A stretch of 23,961 nucleotides of DNA from Candidatus Sulfotelmatobacter sp. (GTDB lineage: Bacteria > Acidobacteriota > Terriglobia > Terriglobales > Acidobacteriaceae). Made by a program: the position numbers and the translations under genes. Below are positions 1 through 7,958 of this stretch, in pieces. A model generated the notes under the pieces. The model had not been told where the DNA came from, searched no databases, and saw only the letters and a list, made by a program, of their open reading frames with translations. Each line of letters starts with the position of its first letter. The stretch's first letter is position 1. The stretch is from NCBI GenBank assembly GCA_030040725.1, contig JASHTD010000082.1, positions 1-23,961 of the forward strand, given 5' to 3'.

Positions 1-2240
1 GCCCAGGTCGACGCGTCGCTGGGCGATAAGCCGCGCGCATAGATAATGTATTTCCCGTCCCGCGACCAGTCGCTCGTCAGCGTGGGTTGGGGATCGGTCA
101 GCAACAATTCTTCCGCGCCGCTGCCATCGGAGAGTTTCCGGAGAATATTCGACTGCCCGTTCCGGTCCGAGTTGTAGGCGATCCACTTGCCATCGGGCGA
201 CCAGACCGGAAATGTATTGGCAACCGGGCCGAAAGTGAGCCGGGTTTTCACGCCGCGCGCCACGTCGAGCACCCAAATGTCGTTCACTCCAGCATCGATC
301 TGCATGGCAACGCGGTCGCCTAGCGGCGACAAGAAGGCATTTTGCAGGTCAGGGAGTTTGTCGACAATAGTCGTGAGCTGTTTGGAAGCACGATCCATCC
401 AGAGCAACTGCCAATCTCCTGAGCCGCCGCTGGCGAAAGTCAGCAGGCCACCGCCGGCAGCGGAAGCGTCCATGTGCCAGGTGGCAAGGTCGTTGGCGAC
501 CCCCTTGGCTACGTTCTGCGCCTCTCCGCTTAGCTTCCCGCTTCCGGGGTCGAAGCGCTGCGCCATCAATTCGTCGCCGCGCGCGAACAGCAGATATCCA
601 TCTCCATAAACCGCGTTCGAATGGGAACGCAGCAATTCGCGATTTTCAGTGCCGTCCAGCGAGGCGTAATAAACCGTATCGTTCGCCGCTTTAACAGGAT
701 CATGATGGATGGCGAGGTATAAGAAATGTTTGCCATCGGGTAGAAAAAATGGCCACCGATGAGAAGTGTGCAGCGCCGCATCCAGCTTAGTCATAGGAAC
801 CGGAGTTCCGCCCGTGGCATTGACTCGCATCAAAGCCGCCTGTGTCGTCGGAGAAAACACAATCGTTCCATCCGCGCCCCACGCGCCTCCGCGGCCAAAG
901 GGTGCATCGGCGATGATCTGCGGCGACCCGCCGCCAAGATCGATTGTCTTCAACTTGTTATCAGCAAAGAATCCCAGCGAGCGGCCATCCGGCGACCAGA
1001 AAGGGAAAATTGCATTCTCCGTGCCGGGGAGCATCTGCGCCTCGAGCGCGTTCATCGGGCGAACCCAGAGTGAGGTCCGGCCGTCCGCACCGGTTGCGGT
1101 GAACGCCAGGCTTGAGCCATCCGGCGAAAGCACAGGCGGTCCCGCAGAATCTCCGATCAGATTAAGTGTGTTTTTTGCTGGAGGATCGATTACTGTGCGG
1201 ATGGCCGGGACAGACCGGCCCGCACGGGCGAATAGGACTCCGGCAACCGCTCCCAGTGCCAGCGCCACAGCCAAGGCTGCTCCCCAGCTAAGTCTTCGCT
1301 GTACTGACCACGTCTGCGCCGGCTGCTTCCTTTGCGCCGCAACCGCCGGCTTGTCCGAGGCAATCCATTGCAGCTCGAGCTTGATATCGTGCGCCGCCAG
1401 ATACCGTTCTTCCGGATTCTTCTGGAGGCAGGTTTTGATTACGTGCTCAAAAGCCAGTGGAGTTTGTGGTTTGAGGGAGCTGATCGGCTCGGGATCGTTC
1501 TCCAGAATTGAAGATGCCAGTGAAAGCTGGCTCTTGCCGGCAAACGGCCGCTTTCCCGCCACCATTTCGTATAGCACCGCACCAAACGCAAAAGTATCCG
1601 AGCGCGCGTCCGCTTCTTTCCCCTCAATCTGTTCGGGAGACATGTATTGGATTGTGCCAATGATGCTGCCCGCGGTGGTCAGTGGGCTCAAGGGGCTGGG
1701 CCCGCTCAAAGTCGCCACGGCGGCGAATGTCGGCACCGATCCCGATCCTGTCGATGTTGTCTGCGCGCCGAGCGGCTTCGCCAGGCCAAAATCCATCAGT
1801 TTTGCGCCGGCCGGCGTCAGCATGATGTTTCCAGGTTTCAAATCGCGATGAACGATGCCGCTGCGGTGTGCCGCAGCCAGGGCCTCGGCAACGGCGATCC
1901 CGATTTTAAGAATTTCCGCCATCGGGAGCGGACCTTTGCGCAATCTCTCGGCCAGAGTTTCCCCTTCCAGAAACTCCATTACGAGGTAATCGGTGCCGTT
2001 CTGCGAGCCGATGTCGTAAAGATGGCAGATGTTCGGATGGTTCAGAGCAGAAATTGCCCTGGCCTCGCGTTCCATGCGCTGTTTTAACTCGGGCGAAGAC
2101 GGAAGACGCGAGGCGAGAATTTTGATCGCTACGGTACGGTCGAGGCGGGTGTCGCGCGCGCGGTAAACCTCTCCCATGCCGCCTGCGCCGAGAGCGCTAG
2201 AAATTTCGTAGGGGCCAAGTTTGTCGCCGGAGTTCAGCAT
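1..2240 (-). CDS. Ser/Thr protein kinase with C-terminal PD40/TolB-like propeller (C-terminus beyond window)
   Basis: The reading frame is open from ATG at 2240 to the left edge (746 codons seen, no stop). Residues 1-270 form a PknB-type kinase domain: glycine-rich loop GAGGMGEVY near 20, VAIKIL lysine K40, HRDLKPGN with D133 and N138, DFG at D150, and MSPEQ with E203. Between DFG and SPE lies a Ser/Thr/Pro/Ala-rich stretch longer than usual. One membrane segment (about 317-337) follows, then repeated beta-propeller blades with the PD40 signature (WSPDGRSLGF, WSPDGKWIAY, WSRDGKYIIY). The expected topology is a cytoplasmic kinase with an extracytoplasmic propeller, possibly a sensor or a protein-protein platform; this is inferred from domain order. 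The acyl-CoA synthetase gene lies 75 bases upstream on the same strand. Acidobacteria carry many paralogues of this architecture. The substrate is unknown. Confidence 0.93.
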   Translation of the reverse strand, partial: MLNSGDKLGPYEISSALGAGGMGEVYRARDTRLDRTVAIKILASRLPSSPELKQRMEREARAISALNHPNICHLYDIGSQNGTDYLVMEFLEGETLAERLRKGPLPMAEILKIGIAVAEALAAAHRSGIVHRDLKPGNIMLTPAGAKLMDFGLAKPLGAQTTSTGSGSVPTFAAVATLSGPSPLSPLTTAGSIIGTIQYMSPEQIEGKEADARSDTFAFGAVLYEMVAGKRPFAGKSQLSLASSILENDPEPISSLKPQTPLAFEHVIKTCLQKNPEERYLAAHDIKLELQWIASDKPAVAAQRKQPAQTWSVQRRLSWGAALAVALALGAVAGVLFARAGRSVPAIRTVIDPPAKNTLNLIGDSAGPPVLSPDGSSLAFTATGADGRTSLWVRPMNALEAQMLPGTENAIFPFWSPDGRSLGFFADNKLKTIDLGGGSPQIIADAPFGRGGAWGADGTIVFSPTTQAALMRVNATGGTPVPMTKLDAALHTSHRWPFFLPDGKHFLYLAIHHDPVKAANDTVYYASLDGTENRELLRSHSNAVYGDGYLLFARGDELMAQRFDPGSGKLSGEAQNVAKGVANDLATWHMDASAAGGGLLTFASGGSGDWQLLWMDRASKQLTTIVDKLPDLQNAFLSPLGDRVAMQIDAGVNDIWVLDVARGVKTRLTFGPVANTFPVWSPDGKWIAYNSDRNGQSNILRKLSDGSGAEELLLTDPQPTLTSDWSRDGKYIIYARGLSPSDASTW

Positions 2241-2253
2241 GAGATCCCGCGCA

Positions 2254-2282
2254 ATTATAACTGCAAAGGAACTTGCTGAAAG
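2254..2282 (-). promoter_or_regulatory. possible promoter of the kinase gene
   Basis: On the minus strand a perfect TATAAT hexamer lies at 2259-2254. A poor -35 candidate (CTTTCA, 3 of 6 matches to TTGACA) lies 17 bases upstream at 2282-2277. Transcription would begin only about 7 bases before the kinase ATG, giving an almost leaderless message. The -10 is seen directly; its use is inferred. Confidence 0.35.
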
Positions 2283-2314
2283 GGAGCAAACCAGCGCGGG
2301 AGTTCCGTTGCTCC
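2283..2314 (-). terminator. weak hairpin after the acyl-CoA synthetase gene
   Basis: A 7-bp inverted repeat (GGAGCAA / TTGCTCC) with an 18-base loop sits directly after the acyl-CoA synthetase stop on the minus strand. It is followed only by CTTT rather than a real U-run. It may weakly separate the synthetase from the kinase gene, or be chance. Confidence 0.25.
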
Positions 2315-2315
2315 G

Positions 2316-4103
2316 CTAAGGGGTTGTGCCGGCTTCGGCCTGCGCATAAACTTCGTCGATCCGGTGGCGATAACGGTCTTCTACTACCCGGCGGCGCAGC
2401 TTCATAGTGGGAGTGAGCGAACCGTTTTCCACGCTGAACTCGTCGGCCACGACAATGACACGCTTCAGCTTTTCAAAGCGCGCAAGTTTTTGGTTGGCAC
2501 TTTCCACGATGTCTTCGTACAAACTTTGAATCTGGTTATTCGCGACCAGATCGGAGCGGGAAGAAAAGGCAACGCCCTTGTTTCGCGCCCAGTCTTCGAG
2601 CGCAGGAAAGTTGGGCGCGATCAAGGCGCAGGCGAACTTCCGTTTGTCGCCGACGACAACCGCGGTTGCGACCAGCGGATTCAGCTTAAGGGAATTTTCG
2701 ATCGGTTGCGGAGCTATGAATTTTCCTCCAGAAGTCTTGAGCAGTTCTTTTTTGCGATCCGTCACCGACAAAAAACCATCACCATCGATGTAGCCGACGT
2801 CGCCGGTTTTGAACCATCCATTCTCGAATGCGCTCCTGGTCTCTTCTGGCCGGTTCCAATAGCCTTTGAATACCGACGGTCCGCGGACCAGAATCTCTCC
2901 GTCCTCGGCGATGCGCACTTCAATATTTGGCAGAATCCTGCCGACCGTACCGATGCGGTGATTGATGGGAGTGTTCACTGCAATCACCGGAGAGGTTTCT
3001 GTTAGTCCGTAGCCTTCATGAATGCGAATCCCAACGGTCGCGAACCATTCAGCGAGTTCCCGGCCCAAGGGCGCTCCGCCGGAGATGAAGGTTTCAACGT
3101 GTCCGCCCATGCCGTTCCGGATTTTTGAAAAGACGAGTTTGTTGGCGAGCTTCCATCGCAATGGGACCGGCGTTTCTCCCGCCAGAATCGTCGGTTTATT
3201 CGTGCGGCCGACCGAGAGCGCCCATTGATATAAGGCATGCTTGGGAAATCCGCGTGCCATCGTCTCGGTTTTGGCGTAGATCTTCTCGTAAACCCTCGGC
3301 ACCGAAACGCAGACCGTGGGGCGGACTTCAAGGAATGTAATCGGCAGATTCTCGATGAAAGGGCAATAGGCGAGTGTAACGCCGTGATAGAGCATGGCGA
3401 AATCCACATGGCGCGCCGTGACATGCGAGAGCGGAAGAAACGAAATGCTGGTTTGTCCGGAATGCATGTCAAACCCCAGCAGCGAGCACGAAATATTGGA
3501 GGCCATATTGCCATGGGTCAGCATGGCGCCTTTCGAGACGCCCGTAGTTCCTGAGGTGTAAATGATCGTGGCAAGATCGTCCGCACTGATCGAGCGCGCG
3601 AAAGCTTCGATTTCGTCGTCTAGAATTCCGGAACTCTCTGCCGCACATTCACCCATGAGCACGCACGGCGTTGCCAATTCAGCGGGAACTTGAACGCGAT
3701 CCATGACTACAATTCGTTGGACTTGCGTCTGAGACAGAATCGACTGAACCTTGCGCAATTGATGCTCCGTGGAAACGAAAACCAGCGTGGAACCGGAGTC
3801 GCGCAGCGTGTAAGCGGTTTGTTCTGGAGTCAGCGTTGAGTAAACCGGAACCGTGACCGCTCCAAGCAGCAGAATGGCAAAATCGGCAATCGGCCACTCT
3901 GGCCGGTTCTCGCTGAGAATCGCGACCCGGTCGCCTTTGCGAATGCCCCAATCCTGCAGAGCGCGAACCGTGCCGGCAACATGTCGGTGGAAATCGGCAG
4001 CGGAAATCGGCAGCCATTTGCCGTTTTCGCGATTCATCATTACGCTGTCGAGATTGCGCTCGACGACGGCGAAAAATATATCGTTCAGCGTGGTGAGACT
4101 CAT
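2316..4103 (-). CDS. long-chain acyl-CoA synthetase (AMP-forming fatty-acid-CoA ligase)
   Basis: This 595-residue member of the ANL adenylating superfamily activates fatty acids to acyl-CoA via acyl-AMP. Visible core motifs are the P-loop YTSGTTGVSKG (residues 182-192), the GYGLTETSP adenine/acyl motif, GWFKTGDVGYID with the ribose-binding aspartate, and DRKKELLKTSGGKFIAP carrying the hinge and A10-type lysine region. Length and motif order fit the FadD15/long-chain bacterial subgroup rather than medium-chain or acetyl-CoA synthetases. No signal peptide is seen, so it is expected in the cytosol or on the inner membrane surface. The ATG start gives a normal N-terminus (MSLTTLNDIFF). It is transcribed away from the selenoprotein-like gene, with 148 bases between the starts. 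Exact chain-length preference cannot be read from sequence. Confidence 0.93.
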   Translation of the reverse strand: MSLTTLNDIFFAVVERNLDSVMMNRENGKWLPISAADFHRHVAGTVRALQDWGIRKGDRVAILSENRPEWPIADFAILLLGAVTVPVYSTLTPEQTAYTLRDSGSTLVFVSTEHQLRKVQSILSQTQVQRIVVMDRVQVPAELATPCVLMGECAAESSGILDDEIEAFARSISADDLATIIYTSGTTGVSKGAMLTHGNMASNISCSLLGFDMHSGQTSISFLPLSHVTARHVDFAMLYHGVTLAYCPFIENLPITFLEVRPTVCVSVPRVYEKIYAKTETMARGFPKHALYQWALSVGRTNKPTILAGETPVPLRWKLANKLVFSKIRNGMGGHVETFISGGAPLGRELAEWFATVGIRIHEGYGLTETSPVIAVNTPINHRIGTVGRILPNIEVRIAEDGEILVRGPSVFKGYWNRPEETRSAFENGWFKTGDVGYIDGDGFLSVTDRKKELLKTSGGKFIAPQPIENSLKLNPLVATAVVVGDKRKFACALIAPNFPALEDWARNKGVAFSSRSDLVANNQIQSLYEDIVESANQKLARFEKLKRVIVVADEFSVENGSLTPTMKLRRRVVEDRYRHRIDEVYAQAEAGTTP

Positions 4104-4149
4104 CGGCCTGAGGTCGCGATCTGGATTGAATGTACTGATTCAGAGCACT

Positions 4150-4205
4150 TGAGGCAACGCGAAAGGTAAGTATGAAATCGATTCGCCAATCTCCACGTTG
4201 CCTCA
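4150..4205. repeat. 10-bp perfect inverted repeat in the divergent intergenic region
   Basis: TGAGGCAACG at 4150-4159 is the exact reverse complement of CGTTGCCTCA at 4196-4205, with a 36-base spacer. It lies between the divergent acyl-CoA synthetase and peroxiredoxin-like genes, 46 bases before the latter's ATG. It could be a leader stem or a pair of half-sites for a regulator. Nothing else distinguishes these options. Confidence 0.55.
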
Positions 4206-4251
4206 TTTCCTTCACGGGAGTAAGCTGATGCAGAGTTCTGGGGAGAGTGCG

Positions 4252-4821
4252 ATGAACCGGAGATTTTCTGCTTTGTTGGGAGCGGCCGTTTTGCTGGCGG
4301 GTGTGTTGGCTGCGGCGTATCCGGCTGCGGCGCAGGGCACTCCGGGCGCGGCAAGCATGCCCAAAGTCGGCGATATGGCGCCGAATTTTACCTTGCACTA
4401 TTTCGACGGTAACGATCTGAAGCCGGTTTCCCTCAGTCAGTACCGCGGCAAGAAGAACGTCGTCCTGGCATTCTTCATTTTTGCCTTCACTGGCGGTTGA
4501 ACCAAGCAGATGCAGGCGCTCCAGCAGGATTTGAAACGGCTGGATGCGACCGACACCCAGGTCCTGGGTGTGAGCATGGATAGTGCATTTGCTAACAAAG
4601 CCTTTGCCGATCAGATTGGCGTCACCTTCCCGCTCTTGAGCGACTGGGGCGGAGAAGTCACGCATGAGTACGGGCTTTACATGGATAAGTACAAAGCTGC
4701 GCGACGCGTGAATTTCCTCATCGGCAAAGACGGGAAGATTCTGGAAGAGCAGGTCGACAAGGACGCGATTGATCCCACGAAGATCGTTGATACGTGCGAG
4801 CGGCCGAAGTTGAAGAATTGA
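4252..4821 (+). CDS. exported peroxiredoxin/redoxin-like selenoprotein (in-frame UGA read as Sec83)
   Basis: Two reading-frame segments are joined in frame through TGA at 4498-4500, giving 189 residues. Residues 1-28 are a signal peptide (MNRR, hydrophobic core, AAAQ). The fold is AhpC/TSA-redoxin: VGDMAPNFTLHYFDG, then FFIFAFTGG-U83-TKQM, then VLGVSMDSAFANKAFADQIG and FPLLSDWGGEVTHEYG. The TGA falls exactly on the peroxidatic position of the TxxC motif (AFTxxC in cysteine homologues), so Sec is the natural reading. The family has known Sec and Cys forms. The only cysteine is C182 near the C-terminus, a possible resolving residue. The start at 4252 is chosen for the signal peptide and GGGAG at 4241-4245; ATG 4228 with its own GGGAG is an alternative. 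Expected role: thiol-dependent reduction of peroxides outside the cytoplasmic membrane. SelA/B/C/D are not in the window. Confidence 0.85.
4516..4547 (+). promoter_or_regulatory. candidate bacterial SECIS hairpin
   Basis: Downstream of the in-frame TGA, TCCAGC (4520-4525) pairs perfectly with GCTGGA (4539-4544). After a single bulged C at 4519, GCG (4516-4518) pairs with TGC (4545-4547), including one G-U. The apical loop is 13 bases (4526-4538) and has G at its second and third positions. The loop starts 25 bases after the TGA. These values fall inside the published bacterial SECIS model (loop 3-14 nt, G within the first two loop bases, 16-37 nt from UGA). It would bind SelB to recode UGA. 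A smaller competing hairpin is possible at 4511-4526. Confidence 0.7.
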
Positions 4822-4878
4822 GGTCATCGCCCCTGATACCGCGACCCTGTGGGTTGTTCTGCGCACGTAACAGTACAA

Positions 4879-4903
4879 AAGCCGCCCAGGCCTTGGGCGG
4901 CTT
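4879..4903. terminator. bidirectional intrinsic terminator
   Basis: A 10-bp GC-rich stem (AAGCCGCCCA / TGGGCGGCTT) with a 5-base loop lies between the convergent selenoprotein and HAF-repeat genes. On plus it is followed by GCATTTT. On minus the stem runs into TTTTG. It starts 58 bases after the plus-strand stop and 26 bases after the minus-strand stop, so it probably ends both transcripts. Confidence 0.8.
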
Positions 4904-4928
4904 GCATTTTAACTTTCGTTCCGAGGAT

Positions 4929-6182
4929 CTACCGCGGCCGGGCTGGCCCTCCTTTCAAGTTGCCGAAGGGTCTCCGCTGTTGCAAGGTGCGACGCACATT
5001 TTCTGGAAGAACGACGCGCGCCCGAGGAACATTCTCCGCCGATTCGGCGGTTGAGCCAAAAACCGGAGTCAGCAGAAAAGCATGGGTGTCGCCCGTGCTG
5101 ATCTCCAGAGCGATGCCGGCGATCCATCCCTCATCGTTGATTGTGCCGGTGGCTTCCATTAAATACAAAGGAGAGTTTGCGGGGATCAGGGTGTTAAGGT
5201 CAGTCATCACGCCGTTTTGCCAGATGAAGGCACGCGAGTTGCCATCCGCATCGTACGATCCTCCGACAACCTGGCCCCAGTCGTTCAGGCCATCGCCGGA
5301 ACTGCTTACATCACCGGGCAGAGTGCCAAGATCGGTGCCGACTCCCCAGGTCCACAAGATGGCGTGGTAGTTCACATCACCAGGCAGGGTCGCAAGGCCG
5401 GAAACCTGGCCGAAGTTGTTGATGTCCACTCCCTCGGCCTGCGTGCCGCCGAGGTTGTTTCCGAGGTTAACCGCTCTTCCATTTTGCCAGAGCAGGGCGT
5501 GAAAGGCTGTGGTGCAATTGCCCGAGTAGCCTGTGATCTCCCCAAAGTAGTTAATGGAGAAGGCCGCGCCGTCACTATCGCCGGGAAAATTCGGGAGCTC
5601 CCTGATCCGGCCGTTGATCCAGAAGACCGGTTCGAACTGGAATACCTCAGTAGTGCCGGCGCAGGTTGGATCGACAGCCGTTGTCTCCGAATTTCCGACG
5701 ATCACATCGAAATCGTTGACGCCCCCCGCCCAGCCGTTGTTGCCGCCCAGCAAGGGGAGTTGCGTCATCTTCTTTGTGCTGTGTCGGTAAAAGAACGGCA
5801 CACAGATAAGATTGTCCCCGTAGGCACAGTAATTCTCGGCGTAAGGATCCACGGCGCCGGTCTCTGATCCTCCGGCGACATCGCCGGCGTCGCTGGGACG
5901 CCATCCGGCATCGCCATTTGGGCCGCCCAGGGTGCCGAGATCCGCGATTTTGCCATTGTGCCAAAATACCGGGTTCTCATAGCCGTCAGTTAGCGTCGAA
6001 ACGCCTTCGACCCAGCCGCTGTTACTCAGTCCGCCCGCCAGGCTGTACGTGCCGCCGAGCGTGCCGAGGTCGAACACGTTGTAGTGCGGGAGCGCCGGGG
6101 TGTTTTTCTGCGAGGCAGCCCACGGCGCTGCGACAGTGCAAAACAGGAAAACCAATAGCAGAATAATGCTGATGCGTTTCAT
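4929..6182 (-). CDS. exported HAF-repeat protein
   Basis: This 417-residue protein starts at ATG 6182, preceded by a strong GGAGGTGA ribosome site. A GTG 12 bases further up also fits the frame. Residues 1-23 form a signal peptide (MKRISIILLLVFLF, then AAPWAA). The remainder is a chain of HAF-family repeats: FDLGTLGGTYSLAGG, IADLGTLGGPNGDAG, FWINGRIRELPNFPG, LLWQNGRAVNLGNNLGG and TDLGTLPGDVSSSGDGLND, each followed by a GxVxG-type turn and an FxWxNG strand. Such repeats are thought to build a beta-propeller-like exported domain; function is unknown. The C-terminal 45 residues lack repeats, are Arg-rich and carry no sorting motif. It converges with the selenoprotein gene and shares its terminator. 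Confidence 0.88.
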   Translation of the reverse strand: MKRISIILLLVFLFCTVAAPWAASQKNTPALPHYNVFDLGTLGGTYSLAGGLSNSGWVEGVSTLTDGYENPVFWHNGKIADLGTLGGPNGDAGWRPSDAGDVAGGSETGAVDPYAENYCAYGDNLICVPFFYRHSTKKMTQLPLLGGNNGWAGGVNDFDVIVGNSETTAVDPTCAGTTEVFQFEPVFWINGRIRELPNFPGDSDGAAFSINYFGEITGYSGNCTTAFHALLWQNGRAVNLGNNLGGTQAEGVDINNFGQVSGLATLPGDVNYHAILWTWGVGTDLGTLPGDVSSSGDGLNDWGQVVGGSYDADGNSRAFIWQNGVMTDLNTLIPANSPLYLMEATGTINDEGWIAGIALEISTGDTHAFLLTPVFGSTAESAENVPRARVVLPENVRRTLQQRRPFGNLKGGPARPR

Positions 6183-6451
6183 GGTCACCTCCACAAAAGA
6201 CCGGGTTGAACTGCGCGATTCGAGAAGGAGGATGCGAATGCTCTCGCCTGAGGGGGTGTTGCATCCCGCGATGGGAGGTGCTCTTCGGGGAGGCGAAACG
6301 CTTACGCGGCTAATTTTATTCGCCAGGTTTCTGGATGTCAGTGATGGGCATCACGTCCGTTGCTCTGGGATTCGCACGATGGGCGAGGTCCTCCGACCGG
6401 CAGTCAGGCTCGGTGTGGATGCCCGAGTTCAGCAGAGACTATAGGCGACCT

Positions 6452-7897
6452 TTACGCTGTTGGCAGTTCAAATGAGAAGACCGATCCGCGTCCCAATTGG
6501 CTGGTTACGCCGATGCTGCCACTATGGGCTTCCACAATCGCCTTGGCGATCGCCAGTCCCATGCCGGTGCCCTGCACGCGATAACGCTGGTCGCGCCCAC
6601 GATAGAATTTATCGAAAATAAGCGATTGCTCGAAATCGTCGATGCCTGGTCCGTGATCGGTGACGCTGGTGACGACGTGATTGTTTTTCCTTTCAGCCGT
6701 GATCGTAATCGGCGCAGTTGCCGGTGAGTATTTGGAAGCGTTCTCCAGCAACTGCTTGAGCACTTCGGCGATGCGGTCAGAGTCCACTCGAACTTTGGGC
6801 AGGTCAGGCGGGACACGCATCTCGATCGGATGCTGTCCTACAATTGCCCTTGCTTCCTCGACGGCAGATTCGATGACGGTCGCCATGTCGACTGGCGCCA
6901 TGTGCAGTTCGACCTTGTGGGCATCGAGCTGCGCCATTTCGGTGGCTTCTCCCACCAGGCGGTCCAGACGGTCGGTTTCTTCGTTGATCACCGTAAGCAG
7001 TTCTCGGCGCTGTGCCTCATCCAGGTTGTAATCGGAAAGCAAACCGGTGACCGCAGCCTTGATTCCAGTAAGCGGAGTGCGCAATTCGTGAGTCACCGAG
7101 TCGAGCAGCACCGCCCGCAGATTTTCGCTCTGGTGGGCGGCTTCGGTTTGCGATAGTTTTTCCATCGCTCCAGCGCGTTCGATAGCGATACCGATCATAC
7201 TGCCCAGCGCCTCCAGAGTGGCGCGCGAAAGAGTCGGTCCGGCGATTGCCACAGCCCCGGTGGTCCTTGTTCCCAGATGTAAAGGAGTAAGCGAAACCCC
7301 GCGATCATGGTCGATGATAGGTTCGCCCCGCGAACTCACCAGCTGCAGCTCGTGCACCGGGAACCAGGTTGCCATCGGATCGGTGCGGTAGACCTGCTGC
7401 GAACTGAGCAGGTACACCGCCGCGGCTTTAGCTCCGAAGCCATCGCGTACGTAGGCGGGAATTGCATTCAGCAATTCGGCCAGATTATCGGTCGCGAGCA
7501 AGCGCTGGCTGAACGCGTAGAGGCGCTCAACGTCGCGGCGGCGCTGAATAGCGTCGGCGGTTTGCCGGCGGGCGCGGTCGGCGAGCTGGCTAGCGATTCC
7601 CGCCGTCGCCAGAAAAGCCACAAGCGCAACCCAGTTCTGGGGATCGGCAACCGTGAAGGTTCCGATCGGCGGAAGAAAGTAATAATTGAAAGCCAGCGTG
7701 GCAACCACGGCGAGAAAAACCGAAAAACGAAATCCCCAGTACGCCGCGACCCATAGCACCATGACGAGAAAAGTCAGTGCCACCGTGGTCGGGTTCACGT
7801 GAAAAATTCGACGATAGATCTGGGCAACGAATTCCGCCGCAATCACGCAGGCTGCGTAGCGGAATGAATGTTGGAGCCAACGGGCTTTCACGGGCAC
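6452..7897 (-). CDS. KdpD-type sensor histidine kinase, C-terminal half (DUF4118-GAF-HisKA-HATPase)
   Basis: Domain order matches the C-terminal half of KdpD. Four membrane segments of the DUF4118 module come first, including the signature FNYYFLPP and FTVADPQNWVALVAFL. A GAF-like region follows. HisKA has its H-box DSVTHELRTPLTG (phospho-acceptor H270), and the ATPase domain has the N-box LLENASKYSP, G1 DHGPGIDD, F-box IFDKFYRG and G2 GTGMGLAIAK. The KdpD N-terminal ATPase and USP domains are absent here and lie on the opposite strand 61 bases away. The start is uncertain: the frame stays open through 8005, no ATG exists before the membrane region, and GTG codons at 7897, 7891 and 7936 are possible. 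I chose 7897 because it avoids overlap and leaves a short basic N-terminus. It probably phosphorylates the KdpE-like regulator at 9082. Confidence 0.87.
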   Translation of the reverse strand: MPVKARWLQHSFRYAACVIAAEFVAQIYRRIFHVNPTTVALTFLVMVLWVAAYWGFRFSVFLAVVATLAFNYYFLPPIGTFTVADPQNWVALVAFLATAGIASQLADRARRQTADAIQRRRDVERLYAFSQRLLATDNLAELLNAIPAYVRDGFGAKAAAVYLLSSQQVYRTDPMATWFPVHELQLVSSRGEPIIDHDRGVSLTPLHLGTRTTGAVAIAGPTLSRATLEALGSMIGIAIERAGAMEKLSQTEAAHQSENLRAVLLDSVTHELRTPLTGIKAAVTGLLSDYNLDEAQRRELLTVINEETDRLDRLVGEATEMAQLDAHKVELHMAPVDMATVIESAVEEARAIVGQHPIEMRVPPDLPKVRVDSDRIAEVLKQLLENASKYSPATAPITITAERKNNHVVTSVTDHGPGIDDFEQSLIFDKFYRGRDQRYRVQGTGMGLAIAKAIVEAHSGSIGVTSQLGRGSVFSFELPTA

Positions 7898-7958
7898 GAT
7901 TGTAACCGGAACCGGCGGCGATTCGACAATTCTCACGTTGCGGTGGAAAATAACGGCG

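Noticed and set aside
766..1851. 361-codon plus-strand reading frame
   Set aside because: It is antisense to the kinase gene, whose minus-strand frame carries all kinase motifs. The plus frame has no domain features.
4498..4500. The TGA as a nonsense mutation making the peroxiredoxin-like gene a pseudogene
   Set aside because: The downstream 107 codons keep full redoxin-fold character, there is no other lesion, the TGA sits exactly at the catalytic residue, and a SECIS-like hairpin follows. A sequencing error remains possible but less likely.
3679..4878. 399-codon minus-strand reading frame across the acyl-CoA synthetase and selenoprotein genes
   Set aside because: It overlaps two genes with clear motifs in other frames, and its product is low-complexity and Arg/Ser-rich.
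6244..6296. TCGCCT/AGGCGA stem in the leader of the HAF-repeat gene as a riboswitch
   Set aside because: Only a 6-bp outer stem and a small inner hairpin can be drawn. I could not match it to the conserved core of any known riboswitch class.
6100..6444. 114-codon plus-strand reading frame over the HAF gene start
   Set aside because: It is antisense to the HAF signal peptide and intergenic sequence, with no recognisable domain and Arg-rich composition typical of a shadow frame.
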